64,000 nt of DNA, from assembly GCA_029556545.1 (NCBI GenBank), contig JAKQEQ010000073.1:1-64000 (forward strand), given 5' to 3'. The translations under genes were made by a program, and so were the position numbers. Of the stretch, positions 26,374-34,569 are shown in pieces. Numbering within the stretch: the first letter of the stretch is position 1; every line of letters begins with the position of its first letter. A model generated the notes under the pieces. The model saw only the letters and a list, made by a program, of their open reading frames with translations, did not search any database and had not been told where the DNA came from. This stretch comes from Candidatus Hydrogenedentota bacterium (GTDB lineage: Bacteria > Hydrogenedentota > Hydrogenedentia > Hydrogenedentales > JAGMZX01).

Positions 26374-27720
26374 CTAGATCGGCCCGAAGAAGGTCAGGTA
26401 AGGGCCGCTGTCCAACAGCCGCTTCAGGTACACGGCCAGTTCCATCGCGTGAAAGTCGCCCCACATGGACGATTCGCCGCACGGCGCGCGCCGTCCCTCG
26501 GGTACGTGATCCCACCCGTTCGGGCGGTGATACACCGAGTGAAGGATCAGCCCTTGATGTCGCGGGTCCTCTGAGAGATAGGGAGGCGCATAGAGCGTGC
26601 GGGCGACCGTCAGCCCCGCGCGCCAATAGCGGTCGCCTTCCTCCGGGCCGAGATAGCGTCCCAGCCGCAGCAGCCCCTGCGCGCTGATTGCCGCCGCGGA
26701 ACTGTCCACCGGCTCGATGTCGTTCTCCGGTTCCGAAACCCGCTCTCGATAGTCGCCCAAGACCGCGAGCCCCGGCGCGCCGGTGTCCCAGAAGGGGATG
26801 CCGTCCAGCGTCGTGTGCTCGATGTAGAAGTCCGCCGTGGCGCGCGCGCCCTCGACAAGCTGGTCCAGGAACGCTTCGTCCGGTTCGTCATCCTCGGCGA
26901 AGAACTCGAGTTGCTCCGCGCACCCGAGCAGGACCCAGGCGAGCCCGCGCGTCCAGGTGCTGAACGGCGAATAGCCCTGTTGCGTGCTGGGGCAGCGGTA
27001 CGCGCCGTCTTTCACGTTGAAGATGCCCTCGTGGGTCACGCGGCCGCGCACGTCGTAGGCGTCGCGGCCCGCGCCGAAGAAGACGTTGAATTGCAGCGTG
27101 TTTCGGATGTGCTCGACGGCCCGGGCGCGCAGTGAAATCCTGCGGTCTCCTTCGCCCATGAGGCAGTGACCGAGCGCGTCGGCAAGGACGAGGCTGCGGC
27201 ACGACCGGATGGTGTCGCTAAAGAGCGAGTGGGGGCCGTTGAACGAGTGGATGAAGCCCGTGCCGTCGGCGATCGTGGTCCAGCGCGCAGCCTGTACCGC
27301 GCCCGAGACCTTCAGCGCGAGGTCAAAGAAGGCCCGCGCATCCGCGGACTCGTCGATGCGGCCCTCGATTGCGAGCCGTCGTAGGATGCCGTAGGTCGAG
27401 ACGTTGTTGAAGCCATGATCATGCACGCCGATGTGGCTCACGTGCGGGGCCATGTACCGGAACGTGTTTTCGCGGCCCATGCGCAGAAATGTCTCGTCGC
27501 CCGTCGCGTCGAATTGCAGCAACTGCGCCCCGTACACGAAACCTTGCGTCCATTCCGTCCAACCGCGCGTCGTGTATTTGCCCGCTTGCGTGAAGACGGG
27601 CGCGCCCTGCGCGGGATCCCAGTGCTCCTGCAAGTCTCGGATTTTGTCGCCGCTCAGGCGGAAGAACGCCTCGATGGGCGCGCGCAGCCGTTCGAGCGCG
27701 AAGGTCGTGTCAATCTGCAT
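26374..27720 (-). CDS. GH88-like unsaturated glucuronyl hydrolase family protein
   Basis: 448 residues with an (alpha/alpha)6-barrel pattern. Diagnostic stretches: YTTRGWTEWTQGFVYGAQL, GVHDHGFNNVSTYGILRRLA (Asp in the catalytic region), YSPFSTWTRGLAWVLLG, DSSAAAISAQGLLRLG (second Asp), and a C-terminal SVYHRPNGWDHVP ... GESSMWGDFHAMELAVYL. GH88 enzymes hydrate unsaturated uronic-acid ends released by polysaccharide lyases. No signal peptide, so it acts inside the cell. Start ATG at 27720; 20 bases separate its stop from the PilZ gene start region, so the two could be co-transcribed. Confidence 0.85.
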   Translation of the reverse strand: MQIDTTFALERLRAPIEAFFRLSGDKIRDLQEHWDPAQGAPVFTQAGKYTTRGWTEWTQGFVYGAQLLQFDATGDETFLRMGRENTFRYMAPHVSHIGVHDHGFNNVSTYGILRRLAIEGRIDESADARAFFDLALKVSGAVQAARWTTIADGTGFIHSFNGPHSLFSDTIRSCRSLVLADALGHCLMGEGDRRISLRARAVEHIRNTLQFNVFFGAGRDAYDVRGRVTHEGIFNVKDGAYRCPSTQQGYSPFSTWTRGLAWVLLGCAEQLEFFAEDDEPDEAFLDQLVEGARATADFYIEHTTLDGIPFWDTGAPGLAVLGDYRERVSEPENDIEPVDSSAAAISAQGLLRLGRYLGPEEGDRYWRAGLTVARTLYAPPYLSEDPRHQGLILHSVYHRPNGWDHVPEGRRAPCGESSMWGDFHAMELAVYLKRLLDSGPYLTFFGPI

Positions 27721-27760
27721 GCCTCATCCCTTCCCGGCGCACGGGAGGCCGCGCGTCCGC

Positions 27761-29689
27761 TCAGAATAGCTTGGCTTCCGCGAGTTCATCGAGTTCGTAT
27801 TCGATGCTTTGAGTCACGGGAAATCGAAACCCGGTTTTCGGATCGAGATCGAGGTCCATAACCTTGAGGCTGACCGGGTGCTGGTCCCGTTTCCATTGAT
27901 TGAAGGCGAAGCGTTTGCCGAAGTCGGCGGTCCAGCGTCGCAACTGTTCGCGGTCGTGCTCCGGGTGTCGCAGACACGCCACACGCCAGCAGTCCGCGAG
28001 CGAGAGCCGCCGCTTCGCGTACAGGTAGAGCAGGTCGTCGAGGACGACATACGGCATGAGATCGCCCTCGTCCGTCTGGTTGGGCGCGAGTTCCGCGCTG
28101 GGCGGGATGTCGAGCACCTTCCGGAGCGACTGGATACCGTCGCGCCGCGCGATGTAATCGAGGAGCCGCGACACGAGGGTCTTGGGCACGTTGTTGATGG
28201 GCGAATAGCCGCCCTCGTTGTCGCCGCCCGTGGTGGTGTAGCCCACGCCGGCCTCGCTCAGGTTCGAGGTCACGAGCAACAGCCCGCCCACGCTGTTCGC
28301 CCAGTTCAGCATCATGTTGCCGCGCACCCGCGCCTGGAGGTTCTGCCGCGTCAGCGGCGTGACCTGGTCCTCGCCGCCGGCAAGCGCCGCCGCGCTGTCG
28401 AGGGCGAGGCGCGCCTCGGCTTCAATGCCGACCACTTGGAACGGCACGCCCAGTTCCTCGGCCAGCGAACGTGCGGCCTCCTGCGTCGCGTCGCTGCTGT
28501 ACGCCTCGTTCGGCAGGTAGGCCGCGCTGACGTGATCCGCGTAATGGCCCGCCTCGGCGCCGCCCTTCAGGCCCTTCGCCGCCTTGACGGCGAGCAGCAG
28601 GCACAACGCGCTGTCGCGCCCGCCCGAGAGCGCCACGAGGAACCGCTGGAACGCGCCCACCTTCTCGAAGTAGTCGCGCAGCCCGAGTGCGAGCGCTTCG
28701 TACAACTCATCGAGACAGCGGTCGGCCGGGTCGTCGTCGGCCTTCGGTTCCAGCCAGTAGAAACTCTTCGGCAGCCACGCGACAAACGACGCCAGCGGCG
28801 CAGGCTTGAAGGTGCCTTCGCTCGCGTCCACCTCGACCGTGTCCTCGGCTTCCTCGCGATCTGAAATGCTCACCCGCCACGTCGTGTTCTCGGCGCGGAG
28901 TCGCGCGATGTCGTCAAGATTCACCACGCCCTGGGCCAACGTCCAGGGCGCCCATGAAAGCACCGGGCCCTCCGCGACGATGCTGTCCGGCGTCGCGATG
29001 AAGCCGCCGCCGTCGAAGACCAACCGGCTGTTGTCGCAGCCGAGCAGGTTCGCGTAGGCGTAGGCCGCCTTGAGGCTCGACGCCGCGCCGAGGATCAACC
29101 GTTTGCGTTCCTCGTTCTTGCGCGGCGTGAAGGGGGAGGCGCTCGGGTTGCAGATGATCTCCGCGCCCGCGGCCACGCGCGCCCACGCCGGCGAATGAGC
29201 CGACCAGAGGTCCTCGCAAATCTCGGCGCTCACAACGCCGTAGGGCAGGCGAAACACGAGATCGCCCGCGGGAACCCCGTCGATTTCCGCCACGCCGCCC
29301 GGCCACGGCGACCAATTCCGCATTTCGTAGAAGATGCTGTAGGTCGGCAGGTACTTCTTCAGGATGAGCCCCAACACCCGGCCATCGTGGAGGAACGCCG
29401 CCGCGTTGTACATCATCGAATCGAGACGCACCGGCAGCCCGACAAACACACTGATGCCCGCGCACGCTTCCGCCAACTCCATCAGCGTCGCCCAACTGTG
29501 CCGCGCGATATCCGGCCAGAAGACGCGGTCTTCGAGGCTGTAGCCGGATATCCCGAGTTCCGGCGTGACCAACAGATGAACCCCTTCCTCGCGCGCGTGC
29601 TCGATGACCACGCGCAGACGCGCGGCGTTGCCCGTGAAATCGCCGACCTTCACGGACACCGCGCCGACTCCGATGCGCACTAACCGCAT
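27761..29689 (-). CDS. nadE: Glutamine-dependent NAD+ synthetase
   Basis: Final step of NAD synthesis: amidation of nicotinate adenine dinucleotide with glutamine nitrogen. 642 residues from the ATG at 29689 (GGAGG seven bases upstream). The N-terminal nitrilase-type glutaminase has Glu (VTPELGISGYS), Lys (LKKYLPTYSIFYE) and Cys (VSAEICEDLWS). The C-terminal synthetase has the P-loop LVALSGGRDSALCLLLA and TTSNLSEAGVGYTTTGGDNEGGYSPI-type loop (residues about 470-490). Length matches the two-domain bacterial type. Confidence 0.95.
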   Translation of the reverse strand: MRLVRIGVGAVSVKVGDFTGNAARLRVVIEHAREEGVHLLVTPELGISGYSLEDRVFWPDIARHSWATLMELAEACAGISVFVGLPVRLDSMMYNAAAFLHDGRVLGLILKKYLPTYSIFYEMRNWSPWPGGVAEIDGVPAGDLVFRLPYGVVSAEICEDLWSAHSPAWARVAAGAEIICNPSASPFTPRKNEERKRLILGAASSLKAAYAYANLLGCDNSRLVFDGGGFIATPDSIVAEGPVLSWAPWTLAQGVVNLDDIARLRAENTTWRVSISDREEAEDTVEVDASEGTFKPAPLASFVAWLPKSFYWLEPKADDDPADRCLDELYEALALGLRDYFEKVGAFQRFLVALSGGRDSALCLLLAVKAAKGLKGGAEAGHYADHVSAAYLPNEAYSSDATQEAARSLAEELGVPFQVVGIEAEARLALDSAAALAGGEDQVTPLTRQNLQARVRGNMMLNWANSVGGLLLVTSNLSEAGVGYTTTGGDNEGGYSPINNVPKTLVSRLLDYIARRDGIQSLRKVLDIPPSAELAPNQTDEGDLMPYVVLDDLLYLYAKRRLSLADCWRVACLRHPEHDREQLRRWTADFGKRFAFNQWKRDQHPVSLKVMDLDLDPKTGFRFPVTQSIEYELDELAEAKLF

Positions 29690-29915
29690 GGAACGCCTCC
29701 TTCCTTTGGTCAAGTATACTCCATGCCCCCGGATGCGCCATAGTGGCGGGAAGACGCAAACCCATCATGCCCGTTCGACAATGCCTATGGGACTCATAGG
29801 TCCTATAAGACCCATAAATCCCATCCCCGTGGCGAGAATGGCTTTTCCAGTCGTCCGCGGGCCATAATAAGCCCGCGAACCGGAGGAAGCCGTTGGCTTA
29901 CGGGGACGACCGTGT

Positions 29916-30443
29916 ATGTCGGAGCACTACTACATCGACGGCTACAACGTGCTGCATATGTCGGCCCTGCTGCGGCCGTTGCTCGATGCGGACTTCGAGG
30001 CGGCGCGCGAGGCCCTGATCGACAAGGTGGCCCTGTTTTGCACCGCCACGGGGAAACGCGCCACGATCGTCTTTGACGGGCGCGGAAAACATCATGGCGA
30101 ACCGGTGGCGCACGGGCGCGGCGTCGCGGGGCTCGAAGTGGTGTACACGCCGGGACGACTCACGGCGGACGCCTATATCGAACGGCTCGCCTATCAGGCA
30201 AGCGAACGGCGCGAGGTGACCGTGGTCAGCAGCGACCAGGGCATCCGCGCCTTGTGCCGGGGCCTCGGGACGCTGGTGATGGACGCGGATAACTTCCTGA
30301 ACACGGTCCGCAGTCTCCGCGCGGAGATGGACGGCGCGCTCGAGCGGCGCAAAGCGCCCGAGGCCATCGCACGCGTCGAGGACGGACTGGACCCCGAATC
30401 CCTCGAAAAGCTTCAAGCCCTGCGGAACATGCTGAAGAAGTGA
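29916..30443 (+). CDS. YacP-like NYN-domain ribonuclease
   Basis: 175 residues of the NYN/PIN-like fold: YYIDGYNVLHM with the first catalytic Asp, ATIVFDGRGKH with the second, ADAYIERLAYQA and VVSSDQGIRAL with the third. Family members such as Bacillus Rae1/YacP cut mRNA on the ribosome. The gene precedes the E1 dehydrogenase in the same direction but is separated by nearly 300 bases with two hairpins. Confidence 0.85.
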   Translation: MSEHYYIDGYNVLHMSALLRPLLDADFEAAREALIDKVALFCTATGKRATIVFDGRGKHHGEPVAHGRGVAGLEVVYTPGRLTADAYIERLAYQASERREVTVVSSDQGIRALCRGLGTLVMDADNFLNTVRSLRAEMDGALERRKAPEAIARVEDGLDPESLEKLQALRNMLKK

Positions 30444-30466
30444 CGGCGCGGTCCGGGCACCGCGTG

Positions 30467-30509
30467 TTGCGTGGGAAAACCACGCAATTGCGTCGTAGAA
30501 GGACGCAAT
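30467..30509 (+). promoter_or_regulatory. Two adjacent stem-loops with the same TTGCGT...ACGCAA arms
   Basis: TTGCGTGG-GAAAA-CCACGCAA (30467-30487) is followed without a gap by TTGCGTC-GTAGAAG-GACGCAA (30488-30508). Both stems are perfect and the arms cross-match, so alternative pairing between the two hairpins is possible. They lie 24 bases past the YacP-like stop and well before the E1 promoter; no U-tract follows. May be a terminator pair or a protein/RNA-binding site. Confidence 0.5.
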
Positions 30510-30641
30510 ATGAAGGTGTTGCTGCCAGCAATGCAGTTTGCAGCAGACGTGGACCATTGGCTGTAGCGGGTCCATCCCCATCTTTCCTAGATGCTCTTTC
30601 GTGCGCGTGAGGCGCAACATTCGCCTTGGGCGGCGAGAACT

Positions 30642-30650
30642 TGCTATACT
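30642..30650 (+). promoter_or_regulatory. Extended -10 promoter for the E1 dehydrogenase
   Basis: TGC-TATACT is an extended -10 element, 86 bases before the start codon; no convincing -35 hexamer at the expected distance. Confidence 0.4.
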
Positions 30651-30736
30651 CCTCTTGTTTTTATGGATTTTCCGCCAATTTATCGGGGAGCGAAGTGTAA
30701 GTTCTTGGCGGGGAAGCAACCGAGAGAAGGTGTGTC

Positions 30737-33274
30737 ATGACGAAGAAGCTGGTGGTCGATCCGCGGGTATGCCGGAAGCCGGGTGTTGTTGAACTGGGCG
30801 AAATCCCCGTCAATCAATATCGCAAGACGATCAAGCAGGAACTGAAATCGGGTTCGGGCGTTTCCGTCGAGCGCTGCGCGCGCATCTACCGCGACATGGC
30901 GGTGATCCGCGAGTTCGAGACCATGCTCGATACGATCAAGAAGCTGGGCGAATACGAGGGGATCGCGTACAACCACGCGGGGCCGGCGCACCTGTCCATC
31001 GGGCAGGAAGGCGCGGCGGTCGGCGAGTGCGTGCATCTCACGGTCGAGGACCACATCTTCGGCAGCCACCGCAGTCACGGGGAGATTCTCGCGAAAGGGC
31101 TGCGCGCCGTCGAGGACCTGTGCGGCAACCGGCTCGTCGAGATCATGGAGAACTATTTCGACGGCGCGATCCTGCGTGTGGTGCAGCGGCACGAGCCGAG
31201 TCACGCGGGGCTGCGCCTGCGGGCGAAGGGGCAACGCAAGCCGTTCCTCGCCACGAGCGACGAGGAGGAACTCGGCGTCGATTTCCTGATCTACGGGCTG
31301 CTGGCGGAAATCTTCGGGCGCGAGACGGGCTTCAACAAGGGCATGGGCGGCTCGATGCACGCCTTCTTCGTGCCTTTCGGGGTGTACCCAGCCAACGCCA
31401 TCGTGGGCGGCAGCGCGGACATCGCGACAGGCTCCGCGCTGTGCCGCAAGATTCGGCGCAAGCCCGGCGTGACGGTGGCGAACATTGGCGATGCGTCGGT
31501 GGCGTGCGGGCCGGTATGGGAGGCCATGAACCTCGCCGCGATGGCGCAGTACGAGACGTTGTGGGAGGCCGAGTACCGGGGCGGCCTGCCGATCATTTAC
31601 AACTTCATGGACAACTTCTACGGCATGGGCGGCCAGCCCATCGGCGAGACCTCCGGGTTTGATCGTCTGGCGCGTGTCGGCGCGGCGCTGAACGCGCGCA
31701 ACATGCTCGCGGAGGTCGTCGACGGCAACAACCCGCTCGCGCTCGCGGACGCCTACCGCCGCAAACTCGACGCGATCAAGAAGGGTCAGGGACCGGTCCT
31801 GCTCGACGTGCTCTGCTACCGTCAGTCGGGCCACTCGCCAAGTGATCAATCCGCGTATCGCGTGCGCGAGGAGATCGACCTGTGGCGCGCGGTGGACCCG
31901 CTGGTCGAGTTCGGCGGCAAAGTGGTAGACGCGGGGGTGCTTACCGAGGCGGACCTCGAAACGCTCCGCGCCTACGCGAGAGACAAGGTCGTGAAAGCGT
32001 GCCGTCTGGCCGTGAACACGGAGGTTTCGCCGCGCATGACCCTAACGCCCCATACGGGCGTATCGCAGCTCATGTTCTCGAACCGGGAGGAGGCGGATTT
32101 GCCGGGCCTCGAACGACCGGACGACGTGCTGATCCCGATGGCGGAAAACCCGCGCGTGCAGGCGATTGCGAAGAAGGCGCGCGGCGGCCTGGACGCGGAC
32201 GGGACCGTACTCAAGGCGTCGAAGGCGGTGACCTTCGGCGAGGCGATTTTTGAGGCGGTCCTGCACCACTTCCACCACGATTCGCGGCTTGCGGCGTGGG
32301 GCGAGGAAAACCGCGACTGGGGCGGCGCGTTCGCCGTGTACCAGGGGCTTACCGAGGCGCTGCCGTATCATAGACTTTTCAATTCGTCCATCTCGGAGGG
32401 CGCAATCGTCGGGACCGGCGTCGGTTTCGCGATGGAAGGGGGACGGCCGCTGGTCGAACTCATGTACTGCGATTTCATGGGCCGCGCGGGCGACGAAGTC
32501 TTCAACCAACTGCCCAAGTGGCAGGCCATGTCGGGCGGGCTGCTGACGATGCCCGTCGTGCTGCGCGTGTCCGTCGGCGCGAAATACGGCGCGCAGCATT
32601 CGCAGGACTGGACGGCCCTCTGCGCGCATGTGCCGGGGCTGAAGGTGGTCTTCCCGGCGACGCCGTACAGCGCGAAGGGACTCATGGCCTCCGCCTTGAG
32701 CGGCAGCGACCCGGTCGTCTTCTTCGAGAGCCAGCGCTTGTACAACCAGGTCGAGATTTTCCGGCCCGAGGGCGTGCCCGCCGAATACTACCGTCTGCCC
32801 ATCGGCGAACCGGCGATCATCAAGGAGGGTTCGGACCTGACGGTGCTTACCTTCGGCGCGACGCTCTACCGCGCCGTCGAGGCCGCAAAGCGGTTCGAGA
32901 GCGAATTCGGCATTTCCGTCGAGGTCATCGACGGCCAGACGCTCGTGCCCTTCAATTACGCGCCCGTCGTGGAATCGTTGAAGAGGACCGGCAAGATACT
33001 CCTCGCCAGCGACGCCTGCGAACGGGGGAGTTATCTGCACACCATCGCGGGGCAACTTACGCAGATTGCCTTCGACGAACTCGACGCGCCCCCGTGCGTC
33101 ATCGGCGCTGCCAATTGGATCGTGCCGCCCGCCGAAATGGAAGAACAGTACTTCCCGATGCCGTTCAGCTTCCTCGACGCCTACCACCAGCAGATCGCGC
33201 CCTTGCCCGGCTATGCGCCGCACATCCCGCGCACTCCGGAGGAATTCATCGCGCTGAATAAGCAGGGCGTGTGA
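30737..33274 (+). CDS. Fused alpha-beta E1 component of a thiamine-diphosphate 2-oxoacid dehydrogenase
   Basis: 845 residues joining the alpha (about 45-400) and beta (about 490-830) subunits that are separate in pyruvate, acetoin or branched-chain 2-oxoacid dehydrogenases. Alpha part: GSHRSHGEILAKG, FNKGMGGSMH, and the diphosphate motif as NIGDASVACG (GDA rather than GDG) with a longer spacing to IIYNFMDNFYGMGGQP. Beta part: TFGEAIFEAVLHHF, NSSISEGAIVGTGVGFAMEG, and the conserved C-terminal PPAEMEEQYFPMPFSFLDAY. ATG after GAGAGAAGG. No E2 or E3 gene is nearby, so the substrate is unknown. Its last 130 bp occur as fragments at 19.6, 21.6 and 34.5 kb. Confidence 0.88.
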   Translation: MTKKLVVDPRVCRKPGVVELGEIPVNQYRKTIKQELKSGSGVSVERCARIYRDMAVIREFETMLDTIKKLGEYEGIAYNHAGPAHLSIGQEGAAVGECVHLTVEDHIFGSHRSHGEILAKGLRAVEDLCGNRLVEIMENYFDGAILRVVQRHEPSHAGLRLRAKGQRKPFLATSDEEELGVDFLIYGLLAEIFGRETGFNKGMGGSMHAFFVPFGVYPANAIVGGSADIATGSALCRKIRRKPGVTVANIGDASVACGPVWEAMNLAAMAQYETLWEAEYRGGLPIIYNFMDNFYGMGGQPIGETSGFDRLARVGAALNARNMLAEVVDGNNPLALADAYRRKLDAIKKGQGPVLLDVLCYRQSGHSPSDQSAYRVREEIDLWRAVDPLVEFGGKVVDAGVLTEADLETLRAYARDKVVKACRLAVNTEVSPRMTLTPHTGVSQLMFSNREEADLPGLERPDDVLIPMAENPRVQAIAKKARGGLDADGTVLKASKAVTFGEAIFEAVLHHFHHDSRLAAWGEENRDWGGAFAVYQGLTEALPYHRLFNSSISEGAIVGTGVGFAMEGGRPLVELMYCDFMGRAGDEVFNQLPKWQAMSGGLLTMPVVLRVSVGAKYGAQHSQDWTALCAHVPGLKVVFPATPYSAKGLMASALSGSDPVVFFESQRLYNQVEIFRPEGVPAEYYRLPIGEPAIIKEGSDLTVLTFGATLYRAVEAAKRFESEFGISVEVIDGQTLVPFNYAPVVESLKRTGKILLASDACERGSYLHTIAGQLTQIAFDELDAPPCVIGAANWIVPPAEMEEQYFPMPFSFLDAYHQQIAPLPGYAPHIPRTPEEFIALNKQGV
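33210..33274 (+). repeat. E1 gene 3' end, source copy of the terminal direct repeat
   Basis: The last 65 bp of the E1 gene, coding LPGYAPHIPRTPEEFIALNKQGV and stop. A second copy at 34484-34548 codes LPPHTPPIPQTPEEFIALNRQGV and stop; from CCGGAGGAATTC to the stop codon they differ at only two positions. Confidence 0.8.
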
Positions 33275-33295
33275 ATCGGCAAGCGTGCCGTAGGC

Positions 33296-33323
33296 TTCCA
33301 ATTCGCCATCCGCGGTATATAAT
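33296..33323 (+). promoter_or_regulatory. Promoter of the MntA-HepT module
   Basis: TTCCAA (33296-33301), 16-bp spacer, TATAAT (33318-33323) inside TATATAATA, 30 bases before the first gene. Confidence 0.5.
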
Positions 33324-33353
33324 AGGAACGGACCAATAGAAGGCGGAAGCCAG

Positions 33354-33698
33354 ATGACAAAGCGATTGGAAGAAGCAAGTACGATCTCGGATAGCGACCG
33401 TGAACTCCTTCTTGAAGTGAAATCCACTATCCGGCGGTTTTTGCCTGAAGCCAAGGTGCTCCTATATGGCAGCACCGCGCGGGGCGAACGCGGTCGCGAA
33501 TCCGACTACGACATCCTTGTGCTCACGCCGAAACCATTGCCGCCCGACGTCGAGCAGGTCGTGGACGATGCGCTTTATGACTTGGAATTGGAGCGCGGCG
33601 TGGTGCTTGCAGTCACCTTTTGGCCCGAATCGGAATGGGTTCGTCACACGCGAATGCCCTTTAGAAAAGAAGTGGCACAGGACGGGATCGTGCTGTGA
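33354..33698 (+). CDS. MNT-type nucleotidyltransferase antitoxin (MntA-like)
   Basis: 114 residues with the minimal nucleotidyltransferase motif LLYGSTARGERGRESDYDILV (GSx10DxD), then a third acidic position in a short C-terminal region. In type VII toxin-antitoxin systems MntA proteins AMPylate the HEPN partner and silence it. It overlaps the HEPN gene by four bases (GTGA). Visibly less GC-rich than the E1 gene. Confidence 0.88.
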   Translation: MTKRLEEASTISDSDRELLLEVKSTIRRFLPEAKVLLYGSTARGERGRESDYDILVLTPKPLPPDVEQVVDDALYDLELERGVVLAVTFWPESEWVRHTRMPFRKEVAQDGIVL

Positions 33699-34096
33699 CC
33701 GCCGAGGAACGGGAATACGTACTCCACCGCATACGACAATCCCAGGAATCGATGCGGGTTGCGGAAGTCTGCCTGACTGAGGGGCTTACAATGACTGCGG
33801 TGAACCGTATCTACTACGGCTGCTTCTACCTCGTATCGGCTTTGTTGCTTTGCGAGGGACTTGCCTCATCAAAGCATTCCGGAGTCCGTTCACTTTTTGA
33901 TCAGCACTGGGTCAAGACTGGCCGCCTTCCATCGGAATTCTCGCGCTTCTACCGAAAAATGCTGAAGCGCCGTCACAGCGGCGACTATATTGATTTGGCG
34001 TCATTCGACCTGGACGAGGTTCGAACATGGTACGAGGAGGCTCGTAACTTCGAGTCTTGTCTGAACGAGCAGATAGGCCGTTTTCTTGGCCGCTGA
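33695..34096 (+). CDS. HEPN-domain toxin (HepT-like)
   Basis: 133 residues, GTG start overlapping the MntA stop. All-helical HEPN domain: RIRQSQESMRVAEVCLTEG, VNRIYYGCFYLVSALLL, and the FYRKMLKRRHSGDY stretch, where an R-x6-H arrangement and the conserved DY lie, as in HEPN ribonucleases. Toxin of the MNT-HEPN pair, presumably an RNase inactivated by AMPylation near the DY. Confidence 0.85.
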   Translation: MTAEEREYVLHRIRQSQESMRVAEVCLTEGLTMTAVNRIYYGCFYLVSALLLCEGLASSKHSGVRSLFDQHWVKTGRLPSEFSRFYRKMLKRRHSGDYIDLASFDLDEVRTWYEEARNFESCLNEQIGRFLGR

Positions 34097-34181
34097 GCCC
34101 CCTCGTTACGAACCGGACACAGCACAGTGGCTTATCCGAGACTGGGCACGACTTGTTCATACGCGGCGAAAGGGTGCGGCT

Positions 34182-34442
34182 ATGAATATCGTGAACCTGG
34201 CCGAAGGAGATCGGAGCGTCTCCGAACTCATCGAGATTGCGAAGTCGGGCCCCGTTCTTGTTCATGCAGTTGACGGAACGGACTTTGTGCTGGAGGAAGC
34301 CGACGCCTTCGAGCGCGAGGCAGCGATGCTGGGGGCCAGCGACGGGTTCAAGTCCTTTCTTCAGCAGCGGTCTCGCGAAGGAGAGGAGATTTCCGCTTCG
34401 GAGGTGGCGAAACGGCTTGGCATAGACGCTGAGGCCAAGTAG
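34182..34442 (+). CDS. Small antitoxin-like protein without a recognisable partner
   Basis: 86 residues, ATG at 34182 after AAGGGTG. MNIVNLAEGDRSVSELIEIAKSG resembles the start of Phd-type antitoxins (prevent-host-death fold), and the C-terminal EEISASEVAKRLGID is a short helical tail. No RelE/Doc/PIN toxin follows; the next sequence is the copied E1 end. It may be a remnant antitoxin or an accessory of the MNT-HEPN pair 85 bases upstream. Confidence 0.55.
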   Translation: MNIVNLAEGDRSVSELIEIAKSGPVLVHAVDGTDFVLEEADAFEREAAMLGASDGFKSFLQQRSREGEEISASEVAKRLGIDAEAK

Positions 34443-34483
34443 GATGCGCCGGACAACGCATTCCGCCAAGGCGCCGCTCTTCC

Positions 34484-34548
34484 GCCACACGCCGCCCATT
34501 CCCCAAACGCCGGAGGAATTCATCGCGCTGAATAGGCAGGGCGTGTAA
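34484..34548 (+). repeat. Second copy of the E1 gene 3' end, right border of the MntA-HepT insertion
   Basis: Translates in frame as ALPPHTPPIPQTPEEFIALN and RQGV with a stop, matching the E1 C-terminus. The core from 34510 (CCGGAGGAATTCATCGCGCT) matches 33236 onward almost exactly. It carries no start or ribosome site, so it is a repeat, not a gene. Confidence 0.8.
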
Positions 34549-34569
34549 CGGCCCGGGAACGCGGACGGT

